This document shows positions 18,759 through 29,513 of a stretch of DNA of 64,000 nt, piece by piece; position 1 is the stretch's first letter, and every line of letters starts with the position of its first letter. The notes below the pieces were generated by a model, which had not been told where the DNA came from, did no database searches, and saw nothing but the letters and a program-made list of their open reading frames with translations. The position numbers were made by a program, and so were the translations under genes. The stretch is from an uncultured Pelagibacteraceae bacterium (GTDB lineage: Bacteria > Pseudomonadota > Alphaproteobacteria > Pelagibacterales > Pelagibacteraceae). The stretch is taken from positions 62,001-126,000 of the forward strand of contig CACBIY010000003.1 of NCBI GenBank assembly GCA_902539445.1. The letters run 5' to 3'.

Positions 18759-20378
18759 TTACATATTTCCATACTTAGGTCCACCACCACCCTCAGGTGT
18801 AACCCAAGTAATATTTTGGGATGGTTCTTTGATATCGCAAGTTTTACAATGAATACAGTTCTGCGCATTAATAACAAATTTGTTTATATCGTTTTCTTTT
18901 TGAACCTCATAAACTCCTGCTGGGCAGTACCTTTGTGCAGGTTCATCGTACATTTCGAGTGTATAATTTATAGGTAAATCCTTATCCTTTAACTGTAAGT
19001 GTACTGGCTGATTATCCTCATGGTTAGTTCCAGTTAAATAAACTGAGCTTGTTTTATCAAAAGTAATCACATTATCAGGTTTTGGGTAATCAATTTTTGG
19101 CATCTTATTTGCAGGTTTTAACGTCTCATGATCTGCATGCTTATGTTTTAAAGTAAAAGGAAGTTTTCCTCTAAATAAAATTTGATCAATTCCTGTAAAA
19201 ATTATTCCTAAAATTAAACCCCATGTGAAACTTGGTTTAACATTTCTTGCTTTATATAATTCTTTATAAAGCCAACTTTCTTTAAAGATTTTTTCATAAA
19301 CAGATAGATCATCACCTTTCTCAAAATGAAAATTTATTGTTTCAGCAGCTATAATTCCACTTTTCATAGCAGTATGAGAACCTTTTATTTTTGGCATGTT
19401 TAAAGTTCCTGCATCACACCCGATAAGTAATGCTCCTGGCATAAACATTTTTGGTAAACTTTGAATGCCACCTTCAATTAAAGCTCTAGCGCCATAGGAG
19501 ATTCTTTTTCCACCTTCGATAATTTTTTTTATTGATGGATGTGTTTTAAATCTTTGAAATTCATCAAAAGGAGAAAGATGAGGATTTTGATAATCTAAAC
19601 CTATCACGTATCCTAAAAAAACCTGTTTGTTTTCAGCATGATAAATAAAACTTCCACCATAAGTGTTATTATCTAATGGCCATCCAGCTGTATGCATCAC
19701 TAATCCTTCTACATGATTTTTTTCATCAATTTCCCAAATTTCTTTAAATCCAATTCCATATTGTTGAGGATCTTTGTCTTTATCTAGATTAAATTTTTTG
19801 ATCAATTGTTTTCCTAAATGACCACGACAACCTTCTGCAAAAACTGTAACTTTGCCTAGAAGTTCAATACCTGGTTCAAAGCTATCTTTTTTATCTCCTT
19901 GTTTATCTATTCCCATGTCCTGAGTGGCTACGCCCTTAACAGATCCATCGTCATTAAATAAAATCTCACTTGCAGGAAATCCTGGAAATATTTCTACACC
20001 AAGTGCTTCTGCTTGCTCAGCAAGCCATCTGCATAAATTTGCAAGACTAATGATATAATTATTATGATTTTTTTGGACAGAGGGTAACAACCATGTGGGC
20101 CAACTTAATGAATTTTTTTTTCCTAAAAATAAAAATTTTTCTTTTGAAACTTTAGTTTTTATTGGTGCATTTAAATCTTTCCAGTTTGGAATTAATTCGT
20201 CCAGTGCTCTAGTTTCAAAAACATTTCCACTTAATATATGTGCACCGATCTCAGATGCTTTCTCTAAAACACAAATATTTAAATTTGAATTTAATTGTTT
20301 TAATTTAATAGCAGTTGTTAATCCTGATGGTCCTCCACCAACAATTACAACATCGTATTCCATTGACTCTCTGGACAT
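18759..20378 (-). CDS. Electron transfer flavoprotein-ubiquinone oxidoreductase
   Basis: FAD GGGPSGLTTA, 4Fe-4S CIHCKTCDIKEPSQNITWVTPEGGGGPKY. Confidence 0.96.
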   Translation of the reverse strand: MSRESMEYDVVIVGGGPSGLTTAIKLKQLNSNLNICVLEKASEIGAHILSGNVFETRALDELIPNWKDLNAPIKTKVSKEKFLFLGKKNSLSWPTWLLPSVQKNHNNYIISLANLCRWLAEQAEALGVEIFPGFPASEILFNDDGSVKGVATQDMGIDKQGDKKDSFEPGIELLGKVTVFAEGCRGHLGKQLIKKFNLDKDKDPQQYGIGFKEIWEIDEKNHVEGLVMHTAGWPLDNNTYGGSFIYHAENKQVFLGYVIGLDYQNPHLSPFDEFQRFKTHPSIKKIIEGGKRISYGARALIEGGIQSLPKMFMPGALLIGCDAGTLNMPKIKGSHTAMKSGIIAAETINFHFEKGDDLSVYEKIFKESWLYKELYKARNVKPSFTWGLILGIIFTGIDQILFRGKLPFTLKHKHADHETLKPANKMPKIDYPKPDNVITFDKTSSVYLTGTNHEDNQPVHLQLKDKDLPINYTLEMYDEPAQRYCPAGVYEVQKENDINKFVINAQNCIHCKTCDIKEPSQNITWVTPEGGGGPKYGNM

Positions 20379-20399
20379 AACAATTTTTTACAGATTATA

Positions 20400-21353
20400 T
20401 TATTTTTGTATAGTGTTTAATTTGTTCAGTTCCTCAATAAATTGGGGTACTGCTTCAAAAAGATCAGCTTCTAGACCATAGTCTGCAACACTAAAAATTG
20501 GAGCTTCGCCATCCTTATTGATTGCGACAATCACCTTGCTTTCTTTCATTCCAGCTAAATGCTGAATAGCACCAGAAATACCAATCGCAATATATAAATC
20601 TGGAACTACAACTTTTCCAGTTTGACCCACTTGATGATCGTTGCTTATATATCCAGCATCCACAGCTGCTCTTGACGCTCCAATAGCAGCATTTAATTTA
20701 TCAGCAACAGATGTGATTAATTTAAAATTGTCTCCACTCTGCATTCCTCTTCCACCAGAAACAACCACTCTTGCAGTTCCAAGTTCTGGTCTATCTGACT
20801 TAATTTCCTCTCTTTTTACAAATTTTGTATTATTAAACTCTTCACTTGGTTCAGCTTTTTCAATTGGCGCAGATCCGCCTGAACTCTCACATGGATCAAA
20901 AGAAGTTGGTCTAATAGTAATACATTTTTTTGGATCCTTGCTTTTTACTGTTGCAAATGCATTTCCAGCATAAATTGGTCGTAAAAATGTATCTGCAGAA
21001 ATTACCTTGATAATATCACTGACTTGAGAAGTATCTAAAGAAGCTGCAATCCTTGGCATCAAATTTTTACCAAATGTATTAGCTGAACAAACAACATGTG
21101 AATAGTTTTCTGCCAATTTCACTATTACTGGTGCAAAATTTTCTGCCACAAAGTTTTCGTAATGAGCTGCTTCTACTTGAATTACTTTTTTGACCAAAGG
21201 TAACTCTGATAATTTTTTTGCTACATCTCCACAGTTATTACCAATAATTACAGCATGAAGATCGGTATTCATTTGAGAGGCCGCAGTTACAGCATTAAGT
21301 GTGAAAGGTTTGAGTTCTTTATTGTTATGTTCTGCAACTAATAAAACTGACAT
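20400..21353 (-). CDS. etfA: Electron transfer flavoprotein alpha subunit
   Basis: GAIQHLAGMKESKVIVAINKDGEAPIF signature. Confidence 0.96.
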   Translation of the reverse strand: MSVLLVAEHNNKELKPFTLNAVTAASQMNTDLHAVIIGNNCGDVAKKLSELPLVKKVIQVEAAHYENFVAENFAPVIVKLAENYSHVVCSANTFGKNLMPRIAASLDTSQVSDIIKVISADTFLRPIYAGNAFATVKSKDPKKCITIRPTSFDPCESSGGSAPIEKAEPSEEFNNTKFVKREEIKSDRPELGTARVVVSGGRGMQSGDNFKLITSVADKLNAAIGASRAAVDAGYISNDHQVGQTGKVVVPDLYIAIGISGAIQHLAGMKESKVIVAINKDGEAPIFSVADYGLEADLFEAVPQFIEELNKLNTIQK

Positions 21354-22102
21354 TATATTACTTTAGCCTCATTTTTTAATTTTTGCACTAGCTCAGCCAC
21401 ACTTTTTACTTTTATACCAGCTTTTCTTTTTGGTGGCTCTTCAACCTTAATTTGCTCGATTCTTGGTGATGTATCTACTCCTAAATCTGACGCATTTATT
21501 TGCTCAATAGGTTTCTTTTTAGCCTTCATTATGTTTGGCAAAGACGCATATCTTGGTTCATTAAGTCTTAAATCACAAGTTACAATAGCAGGAATATTGA
21601 TCTCTATTGTCTCTAATCCTTCGTCGATCTCTCTCGTAACTTCAAGTTTTTTATCTTTAATCTCTATCTTTGAAGCAAATGTTGCTTGAGGCCAATTTAG
21701 TAAAGCACTTAACATTTGACCTGTTTGATTACAATCATCATCAATTGCTTGTTTTCCCATAAAAACTAAATCTGGTTTTTCTTTTTCAACAATTTTTTGT
21801 AATAATTTGGAAACGGCTAAAGGTTCTAAAATTCCATCAGCTTTAATAAGAATGCCTCTATCAGCTCCAACCGCTAATGCTTTACGAACAGTTTCTTGAG
21901 CTTTCTCTTCTCCAACACTTACTGCAACTACTTCGGTCGCTTTTCCTGACTCTTTGATTTTTACTGCCTCCTCAATCGCATTATCATCTGGTGGATTGGT
22001 AGACATCTTAACATTTTCAGTTACTACACCAGTGTTATCCTCTTTAACTCTGACTTGAACATTGTAATCAATTACTCTTTTTACTGCGACTAAAATTTTC
22101 AT
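21353..22102 (-). CDS. etfB: Electron transfer flavoprotein beta subunit
   Basis: [30 protein letters not shown]; overlaps etfA. Confidence 0.96.
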   Translation of the reverse strand: MKILVAVKRVIDYNVQVRVKEDNTGVVTENVKMSTNPPDDNAIEEAVKIKESGKATEVVAVSVGEEKAQETVRKALAVGADRGILIKADGILEPLAVSKLLQKIVEKEKPDLVFMGKQAIDDDCNQTGQMLSALLNWPQATFASKIEIKDKKLEVTREIDEGLETIEINIPAIVTCDLRLNEPRYASLPNIMKAKKKPIEQINASDLGVDTSPRIEQIKVEEPPKRKAGIKVKSVAELVQKLKNEAKVI

Positions 22103-24534
22103 TAGGCTCTCAAAAGTTTATTTTCAGCATCGTATGGACTTTCCTCTACTATTGTAGCCTCATACATTTTTCCTAGAATATCAACTTTAAGTTTTTCTCC
22201 AACATTTGCTAAATCAGGTTTCACCATGGCTAAGGCAATAGATTTATCTAATCTAAATCCGTATTCCCCGCCTGTTGCTCGCCCAACGACTTTGTCATCT
22301 TTATAAATTGGATTGTTACCTAAAACATCTGAGTCTGTTGTGTCATGAACCTCTAGTGTTACTAATTTATTATCAAAACCCTTTTCTCTCCATTTGTTTA
22401 GTGCATCAAGTCCTATGAAATTACCCTTGTTTGGATGAATAAATCTGTCTAGGCCAGACTCATAAGGTGAATACTCAATTGATAGTTCAGTTCCCACAAG
22501 TTTATAAGATTTTTCTACTCTTAAACTGTTCATCGCTCTGATGCCAAAAGGTTTAAGACCGAGATCCTTACCTGCTTCCATTAATTTATCAAAAATATGG
22601 TTTTGATATTCAATTGGGTGATGTAATTCCCAACCTAGTTCACCAACAAAATTTACTCTCATAGCATTTACTGGAGCATATCCAACATTAACATTTTTTG
22701 CAGTTAACCATTTAAAATTTTCATTTGAAAAATCATCAGTTGAAACTTTTTGCATAAGTTCTCTAGCTTTTGGGCCTGCTACAACAAGCACACCTGTACT
22801 ATTTGTTAAGTCTTCAAAAATAACCGAACCATCAGTTGGCATCCATTTTTGAATCCAATCATGGTCTAATCTCAAATTCGCTCCAGCTGAAACCAAATAA
22901 TAACTATTTTCAGCTTCTTTCATAATTGTAAACTCAGAGTGAACACCACCTTTAGTATTTAGCGCATGACACAAATTAATTCTTCCGATTTTTTTTGGAA
23001 GTTTGTTAGCGACTAAGTAGTCTAAAAATTCTTCAGCCTTTGGACCTTTTATTCTACATTTTGCAAAGGCTGTCATATCCAAAAGTCCAACATTCTTTTT
23101 AACGTTTTCACATTCTTTCTTAATTGCATCAAACCATTTTGATCTTCTAAATGACCAATGATCTTTTTGTTCCATGCCATCTGTTGCAAAAAAGTTTGGT
23201 CTTTCCCATCCAAATTTTTGTCCAAAGACAGCACCAAGATTTTTCATTCTTTCATAACAAGGAGATGTTCTTAAAGGTCTTGCAGCTGGTCTCTCTTCAT
23301 CAGGATAATGAACAATAAATACATGACTGTATGCTTCCTCATTTTTTGCTTTAAGATAAGACTTTGTTGCATAATTTCCGTAACGTCTTGGTTCAACACC
23401 AAGCATATCAATCGTTGGTTCACCATCAACGATCCATTCTGCTAATTGCCAACCTGCTCCACCAGCTGCAGTTATTCCAAAACTATGTCCCTCATTAATC
23501 CAAAAATTTTTAAGTCCCCAGGCTGGACCAACAATTGGATTACCATCTGGTGTGTAACATATTGCACCATTATAAACTTTTTTCACTCCAACTTCTCCAA
23601 ATGCCGGAACTCTATGTATTGCTCCCTCAATGTGTGGAGCAAGTCTATCTAAATCTTCTTGAAACAATTCATATTCAGAATCTTTTGAGGGACCTTCTAC
23701 ATAACACGCTGGTGCACCATCTTCATATGGACCTAATATTAATCCACCAGCCTCCTCTCTCATATACCATCTACTATCGCTATCTCTTAATACACCCATC
23801 TCTGGTAGACCTTCTTTTTTTCTTTTTTGTATTTCTGGATGCGGTTCAGTTACAATATATTGATGTTCCACAGGAATAACTGGAATATCTAATCCAACCA
23901 TTTCACCAGTTTGTCTTGCAAAATTTCCTGAGCATGAAATGACATGTTCACATTCAATTGATCCTTTGTCTGTTTCAACAATCCATCCTTCTTTAGTTTG
24001 TCTCATTGATAACACTGTTGTATTTCTATAAATCTCAGCTCCCCTGTTCCTAGCACCTGTGGCAAGTGCCTGTGTTAAGTCTGCAGGTTGGATGTATCCA
24101 TCTTCTGGGTGTTGAATTGCTCCAACTAAATCATCAGTATGACAAAGCGGCCAAATTTCTTTAACTTGTTGAGGTGTCAAAAATTTTACGTCAACACCAA
24201 TTGTTTTAGCTACACCAGCATATTGATGATACTCATCCATTCTATCTTTGGTACTAGCTAAACGGATATTTGAAACAACACTGAAACCAACATTCTTACC
24301 AGTCTCTTCCTCTAACTTTTTATAAAGATTTACTGCATACTTGTGAAGTTGACCAACAGAATAGCTCATATTAAAAAGAGGTAGCAAACCTGCTGCATGC
24401 CAAGTTGAGCCTGAGGTTAATTCTTTTCTTTCAACTAAAACAACATCTGACCAGCCTTTTTTTGCTAAATGATAAAGAGCGCTTACTCCAACAACTCCTC
24501 CACCGACTACGACGACTTTTGCTTTAGATTTCAT
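22102..24534 (-). CDS. Dimethylglycine/sarcosine dehydrogenase-like: FAD (DAO) domain fused to GcvT domain
   Basis: [39 protein letters not shown] and C-terminal GcvT; operon with etfBA. Confidence 0.88.
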   Translation of the reverse strand: MKSKAKVVVVGGGVVGVSALYHLAKKGWSDVVLVERKELTSGSTWHAAGLLPLFNMSYSVGQLHKYAVNLYKKLEEETGKNVGFSVVSNIRLASTKDRMDEYHQYAGVAKTIGVDVKFLTPQQVKEIWPLCHTDDLVGAIQHPEDGYIQPADLTQALATGARNRGAEIYRNTTVLSMRQTKEGWIVETDKGSIECEHVISCSGNFARQTGEMVGLDIPVIPVEHQYIVTEPHPEIQKRKKEGLPEMGVLRDSDSRWYMREEAGGLILGPYEDGAPACYVEGPSKDSEYELFQEDLDRLAPHIEGAIHRVPAFGEVGVKKVYNGAICYTPDGNPIVGPAWGLKNFWINEGHSFGITAAGGAGWQLAEWIVDGEPTIDMLGVEPRRYGNYATKSYLKAKNEEAYSHVFIVHYPDEERPAARPLRTSPCYERMKNLGAVFGQKFGWERPNFFATDGMEQKDHWSFRRSKWFDAIKKECENVKKNVGLLDMTAFAKCRIKGPKAEEFLDYLVANKLPKKIGRINLCHALNTKGGVHSEFTIMKEAENSYYLVSAGANLRLDHDWIQKWMPTDGSVIFEDLTNSTGVLVVAGPKARELMQKVSTDDFSNENFKWLTAKNVNVGYAPVNAMRVNFVGELGWELHHPIEYQNHIFDKLMEAGKDLGLKPFGIRAMNSLRVEKSYKLVGTELSIEYSPYESGLDRFIHPNKGNFIGLDALNKWREKGFDNKLVTLEVHDTTDSDVLGNNPIYKDDKVVGRATGGEYGFRLDKSIALAMVKPDLANVGEKLKVDILGKMYEATIVEESPYDAENKLLRA

Positions 24535-24590
24535 TAAATGATTCCTACTAAATTTTTACTTATAACGAAACAAAATTGTATTATGGATAA

Positions 24591-25064
24591 TCAAATTGAA
24601 CTTCCTAGTGCTATTGGGCTAGAAACCATTGTGGTCAACCAACAATCCTTAAGGGGTCCTTCAGCAGTATATTTTTCCACTTGCCAGTTGAACTTATGAT
24701 AAATCTTATCTTTATCTAAAATTATCACCTCAAATTGTGCCCATTTGTCACCACCTCCAACCTGTGTAATTGTATGGCTTAAGTGATTTAAGAGCATTTG
24801 ATATGAGTTGCCTTTAATCATCATTTTGAAATTTGGTAGAGGGCCAGTATTTTTTTTGTTACTGGGATGTGCAAAATTCCAGGTTTGCTCAATCCCACTA
24901 TCTTTATAATTTAAGTCGTTTTTTTGAAGACCACTTAATTGAATCTCAACAACTTTGGAAGGTTTTATATCACTATTAGGTTTCAGTAATTCAGCTTTAG
25001 TTATTGAAATTGAAAAGAAAAGAATAATAAAGACTTTAAATATTATCTCGAATTTTTTTAACAT
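24591..25064 (-). CDS. Secreted hypothetical protein (DUF4864-like)
   Basis: Signal peptide, short conserved C-terminal region. Confidence 0.55.
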   Translation of the reverse strand: MLKKFEIIFKVFIILFFSISITKAELLKPNSDIKPSKVVEIQLSGLQKNDLNYKDSGIEQTWNFAHPSNKKNTGPLPNFKMMIKGNSYQMLLNHLSHTITQVGGGDKWAQFEVIILDKDKIYHKFNWQVEKYTAEGPLKDCWLTTMVSSPIALGSSI

Positions 25065-25087
25065 CTTTTTAAAAATTTAATTATTAA

Positions 25088-25489
25088 TTAATTAAAGTAT
25101 TTTTCGTACTCTATCTTCGTACATTTATTATCAATGTAAATGATGTCATTTGTCTCAACAATTTTTTTTGCTTCTTCGTTGCTAATGTCTAATTGCAACC
25201 ATAATACCTTTGCATTTATTTTGACAGTTTCTTCTGCAATTGTGACAACTTCATTCGATGGCCTAAACACATCTACTATTTCTACTGGATTATCAATCTC
25301 TGAAATATTTCCAAAAACTTTTTCACCTAATATTTTTTCACCTTTCATTGATGGATTGACTGGATAAACTTTAAAACCATTGTCTTGTAGATATTTCATA
25401 ACAATAGATGATGTTTTTGTTAAATCTTTACTTGCACCTACTAGAGCAATATTTTTATATTTTTTTAAAATTTCTTTTATATTTTCCAC
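25088..25489 (-). CDS. CoA-binding domain protein (YccU family)
   Basis: NIALVGASKDLTKTSS, YPVNPS. Confidence 0.85.
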   Translation of the reverse strand: MENIKEILKKYKNIALVGASKDLTKTSSIVMKYLQDNGFKVYPVNPSMKGEKILGEKVFGNISEIDNPVEIVDVFRPSNEVVTIAEETVKINAKVLWLQLDISNEEAKKIVETNDIIYIDNKCTKIEYEKYFN

Positions 25490-25494
25490 TCTAT

Positions 25495-25683
25495 TTACTT
25501 TTTACTCTTTATCTTTCCTTCACAAAACTTCTTAGCTTCTTCAATAGTCATTGGTTGATCTAACTTTTGACTACCTGCAATACAAGCATCGATAGATCTT
25601 TTAAAATTATGGTCTCTAAAGGTAAAAATAAAATATATACCAATGATTATTAAGATAATTGTTAGAATATTTTTTACTTTCAC
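25495..25683 (-). CDS. Small membrane-anchored protein
   Basis: 62 aa ORF, one TM, packed in operon. Confidence 0.55.
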   Translation of the reverse strand: MKVKNILTIILIIIGIYFIFTFRDHNFKRSIDACIAGSQKLDQPMTIEEAKKFCEGKIKSKK

Positions 25684-26453
25684 TTATTTCTCCACTTTGG
25701 TTTTCTTTTTTCTAAAAAAGCTGAAATACCTTCTTTTGCATCCATAGCCATCATATTGTATGTCATCATTTGACTGGTATACGAGTACGCTTTTCTTAGA
25801 GGCATTTCTAACTGCTTATAAAAAGCTTGTTTTCCAATTTTGATTGTTAAATTTGATTTTGATGCAATTTTTTTTGCAATTTTCATCGTCTCGCTATTTA
25901 ATTTTGATTTTGAAAAATAATCATTAATTAAACCAATTTCCTTTGCGTAATTTGCTTTAATTGGTTCACCAGTAAGAAGCATCTTCATCATAGGTTTTCT
26001 ATTAATCTTTCTGCTAACTGCAACCATAGGAGTACTACAAAACAATCCAATATTTACTCCTGGCGTTGCAAAAAGTGCATCTTTTGTGCTGTAAGCTAAA
26101 TCACAACTAGCAACTAATTGACATCCTGCTGCATAAGCTGCACCATGAACTTTTGCAATAACTGGTTTTTTACCCTCAACTATTTGAAGCATTAGCTTTG
26201 AACAAAGATTAAATAATTTTTTATATCTTTCTTTTTTCTTTAAGTCTTTTACTTCTTTTAAATTATGACCTGCACTAAAACCTTTTCCAGCACCCTCAAG
26301 AATAATAACTTTAACCTTTTTATCTTTGTCTAATTTTTTTAAAACATTAATTAAATCTTTCAAATTTTTGTAAGATAAAGAGTTGTATGTTTTTGGCTCA
26401 TTAATAATAACTCTTGCTATATCTTTATTCTGATTGATGATTTTGATATTCAT
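25680..26453 (-). CDS. Enoyl-CoA hydratase/isomerase family
   Basis: GKGFSAGHNLKEV, HGAAYAAGCQLVASCDLAYST. Confidence 0.9.
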   Translation of the reverse strand: MNIKIINQNKDIARVIINEPKTYNSLSYKNLKDLINVLKKLDKDKKVKVIILEGAGKGFSAGHNLKEVKDLKKKERYKKLFNLCSKLMLQIVEGKKPVIAKVHGAAYAAGCQLVASCDLAYSTKDALFATPGVNIGLFCSTPMVAVSRKINRKPMMKMLLTGEPIKANYAKEIGLINDYFSKSKLNSETMKIAKKIASKSNLTIKIGKQAFYKQLEMPLRKAYSYTSQMMTYNMMAMDAKEGISAFLEKRKPKWRNK

Positions 26454-26459
26454 TAAAAA

Positions 26460-26834
26460 CTATTTAAGCTTACCCTCTTCTCTCATCTTTGCTCTTATTT
26501 TAGTAGCTGAAATTTTTTGTATTTCCTCAGGTAAAACAATTTCTTCTATTTTGTAACCAACACCTCTTCCATAACAAATGTTTGTAATATTGGGAACTAA
26601 CATAATTTTAAAACGTCCCTCGAATTCTGGATTAAGTTTATCTTCAATATTTTTTTTTACTGTTTCAAAATCAAATGGATTATCATCAACACCTTGTACG
26701 TCTCTGATTTGAATACAAACTTGTCCAGTTTTCTTAATTATTTCTTTAAATAAAGTATAGTGACCATCATGAAATGGTTGCCATCTTCCAAGCATTTGAG
26801 CAGTTGGTTTTTTATTATCCCACTTGTAAGTCAT
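26460..26834 (-). CDS. Nucleotidyltransferase (cytidylyl/adenylyltransferase-like)
   Basis: GRWQPFHDGHYTLF, ISATKIRAKMREEG. Confidence 0.75.
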   Translation of the reverse strand: MTYKWDNKKPTAQMLGRWQPFHDGHYTLFKEIIKKTGQVCIQIRDVQGVDDNPFDFETVKKNIEDKLNPEFEGRFKIMLVPNITNICYGRGVGYKIEEIVLPEEIQKISATKIRAKMREEGKLK

Positions 26835-27241
26835 TATTTTAATTTCTCATATATCTTTGGAGCCCAATTTTTAGCATCTTGAGTTGTTACATGAAAGTCA
26901 TACTTATCAGGTTTTACAAACATTTTATTTGTATCATCAAACCTACCCTCCTTAATTGTATCTACCCAAATAATAAAATCTGCTGGAAATAAACTTCTTG
27001 CCTCAGGAGTAGGACAAATAAAATCTGCTACAACATAATTTCCATCATTTTTCAATTTTACTGCAAAGTCAGCCATTCTTTTTGCTTGTCTTTTTCTTCC
27101 TTCCTCAGAAAAATCCCAATCATTCGCCTCTTTTCTAACTTCATCTGCGTTCAATCTTTTAGCGTTTAACATTGGACCAAGTTCGTTTGCTAACGTAGTT
27201 TTTCCAGATCCAGGTAGTCCCATTATTAAAATTATTTTCAT
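26834..27241 (-). CDS. Small P-loop kinase (adenylylsulfate kinase-like)
   Basis: GLPGSGKTTLANEL, LNADEVRKEANDWDFSEEGR. Confidence 0.8.
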   Translation of the reverse strand: MKIILIMGLPGSGKTTLANELGPMLNAKRLNADEVRKEANDWDFSEEGRKRQAKRMADFAVKLKNDGNYVVADFICPTPEARSLFPADFIIWVDTIKEGRFDDTNKMFVKPDKYDFHVTTQDAKNWAPKIYEKLK

Positions 27242-27287
27242 TTGATATTAAATTGACACCTTTTTCAAAAAAGATAAAGATCTTATA

Positions 27288-28016
27288 ATGAAATTTTCTC
27301 TTGAAATAGGCCCTCAGACAGATCTTGATACAGTACCTCAAGTAAAAGATGTTTATATCACAATGCTTCCAGGGGGTGACTATAGAGAAACAGCTCAACA
27401 GGCAGTTGAGTTAGTTAAAAGGGGTTTTAATCCTGTTCCTCATTTTCCTGCAAGGTCAATGCTGGATGAAAAACAACTAAAAGATTATGTCTCTAGGTGT
27501 AAAGATGGTGGGGTTAAACAAGTTTTAGTAATTGGTGGAGGGAGAGAACCAATGGGAAAATTTGATAGCTCGTTTCAACTTTTAGAGACTGGTTATTTTG
27601 AGAAGATGACAATAGGAATTGCTGGACACCCAGAGGGGAGTCCTGATATATCCGACTCAGATTTAGAAAAAGCTATGATAGATAAAAAGCCTTATGCTGA
27701 TTACATCGTAACCCAATGGTTATTAGATCCACAGCCTATTATAGATTTTGTTTCTAAACAAAGTGTACCAGTGCATGTGGGAATTACTGGGCCTCTAAAA
27801 ATATCTAGCTTAATAAAGTTTGCTAATATTGTTGGTGCAAAAAATTCTCTAAATTTTCTTAAATCTAATTTTAGTAAGGCGTTAGATTTATTAAAACCTA
27901 AAGACCCTAATGATTTAATTGGGAAAGTTAAATCGCATACTGATTTCTTCCACATTTATACATTCGGCGGCTTGAAGGAAACAAACAAGTGGTTGAAGGA
28001 GAATGGTTATGTCTAA
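27288..28016 (+). CDS. Methylenetetrahydrofolate reductase-like protein
   Basis: TIM-barrel MetF-like: PHFPARSMLDEKQLKDYV, VLVIGGGREPMG, GIAGHPEGSPD. Confidence 0.75.
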   Translation: MKFSLEIGPQTDLDTVPQVKDVYITMLPGGDYRETAQQAVELVKRGFNPVPHFPARSMLDEKQLKDYVSRCKDGGVKQVLVIGGGREPMGKFDSSFQLLETGYFEKMTIGIAGHPEGSPDISDSDLEKAMIDKKPYADYIVTQWLLDPQPIIDFVSKQSVPVHVGITGPLKISSLIKFANIVGAKNSLNFLKSNFSKALDLLKPKDPNDLIGKVKSHTDFFHIYTFGGLKETNKWLKENGYV

Positions 28017-29367
28017 AGAATTTGACTATACTAAACTAAAACATGTTACTTCTGTTGATCAGTCAGATCGAAAAGTACCATACAATTTAAGACAAAGTGG
28101 GCCAACAAAAGTTGAAATGTTAATTTCGACAAGAGTAAGAAAATCTCCATATTGGCATTTATCAATGCAAGCGGGTTGTTGGAGAGCAACTGTTTATAAT
28201 AGAATTTATCATCCTAGGGGATATGTGAAACCTGAGGATGGTGGTGCAATGGTTGAGTATGATGCAATTGTAAATCATGTAACTATGTGGAATGTTGCTG
28301 TTGAAAGACAGATCCAAGTAAAGGGTCCTGATGCAGAAAAATTTGTTGATTACGTGATAACTCGAGATGCAACAAAAATCTCTCCGATGCGAGCAAGATA
28401 TGTAATTTTATGTAACGCTTACGGAGGAGTTTTAAATGATCCAATACTTTTAAGAATTGCAAAAGATGAATTTTGGTTTTCTTTATCAGACTCGGACATT
28501 GGAATGTATTTACAAGGTGTTAATGCAGACGGTAAATTTAATTGCACTATCGAAGAAATAGATGCATGTCCTGTTCAAATTCAAGGGCCTAAATCAAAAG
28601 CTCTTATGAAAGATTTGTTAGGTGATCAGGTTGATTTAGAAAATATGCCTTTCTATGGTTTAGCTGAAGTTAAGGTTGCCGGAAGAAGTTGTGTTATCTC
28701 TCAATCAGGTTTTTCAGGTGAAGCTGGATATGAAATATATTTAAGGAATGCAACTTTATATGCCGATGAGATGTGGAATGCTGTTCTTGAAGCTGGAAAA
28801 AAACACCAGCTAATGGTTATTGCCCCTGCTCACCACAGAAGAATTCAAGCTGGGATTCTTTCTTGGGGTCAAGATATGGATCAACAACATAACCCTTTCC
28901 AGTGTAATTTAGGTTATCAAGTTTCTTTATCAGGAAAAGGAGAATGGAAAAAAACTTCTGATTACGTAGGAAAAAAAGCTCTTGAAAAAATGGGCGCTGA
29001 AATCAAAGCTGGAAAAAAACCATATAAGTTACAGTTGGTTGGTCTTGAGTTAGGAGGAAAACCAATTGATGATTATGCACCAGATTTTTGGTTGATATCT
29101 AATGCAGATGGTGGTGATCCAGTTGGTTTTGTAACATCACCGTGGTGGCATCCTGAAAAGAAAACTAATATTGCTATGGGATATGTTCCATTTGATGGAA
29201 CTTTAAATGCCAATGGCTTTCCTAAAGGTAAAGTTGGAACTAAATTTAAAGTTCATTTACCAGAGAAATATTCAGATAAACCAGGAACACCTGTTGATGC
29301 CGTTATAGTTGATATTCCATTTAAGGAATCTTATAACGCTAACACAAGAGAAGTGGTATCAGGTTAA
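28009..29367 (+). CDS. DmdA-like GcvT-family THF methyltransferase
   Basis: WNVAVERQIQVKGPDAEKFVDYVITRD, SGFSGEAGYEIY; substrate unassigned. Confidence 0.78.
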   Translation: MSKEFDYTKLKHVTSVDQSDRKVPYNLRQSGPTKVEMLISTRVRKSPYWHLSMQAGCWRATVYNRIYHPRGYVKPEDGGAMVEYDAIVNHVTMWNVAVERQIQVKGPDAEKFVDYVITRDATKISPMRARYVILCNAYGGVLNDPILLRIAKDEFWFSLSDSDIGMYLQGVNADGKFNCTIEEIDACPVQIQGPKSKALMKDLLGDQVDLENMPFYGLAEVKVAGRSCVISQSGFSGEAGYEIYLRNATLYADEMWNAVLEAGKKHQLMVIAPAHHRRIQAGILSWGQDMDQQHNPFQCNLGYQVSLSGKGEWKKTSDYVGKKALEKMGAEIKAGKKPYKLQLVGLELGGKPIDDYAPDFWLISNADGGDPVGFVTSPWWHPEKKTNIAMGYVPFDGTLNANGFPKGKVGTKFKVHLPEKYSDKPGTPVDAVIVDIPFKESYNANTREVVSG

Positions 29368-29377
29368 TTATTTTTTT

Positions 29378-29397
29378 AGGGGAGTTTGCGCTCCCCT
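29378..29397 (+). terminator. Hairpin terminator after DmdA-like gene
   Basis: AGGGGAG-tttgcg-CTCCCCT immediately after stop. Confidence 0.6.
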
Positions 29398-29408
29398 TAA
29401 AATCATAA

Positions 29409-29513
29409 ATGACAAAGAGTTTCATTATTGTAGTTTGCATTATCATTGCTATTGCATTATTACTATTTCCGTTAATTGTATCTTACAAAGAACAAAAAAA
29501 TAAAAAAAAATAA
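29409..29513 (+). CDS. Single-TM microprotein, 34 aa
   Basis: MTKSFIIVVCIIIAIALLLFPLIVSYKEQKNKKK*; stop abuts next ATG. Confidence 0.45.
   Translation: MTKSFIIVVCIIIAIALLLFPLIVSYKEQKNKKK

Noticed and set aside
20095-20481. 128-aa plus-strand ORF
   Set aside because: Antisense to ETF-QO and etfA; no plausible domain.
23446-23879. Plus-strand ORFs of 68 and 114 aa inside the DMGDH-like gene
   Set aside because: Antisense to a clear conserved CDS; low-complexity translations; shadow ORFs.
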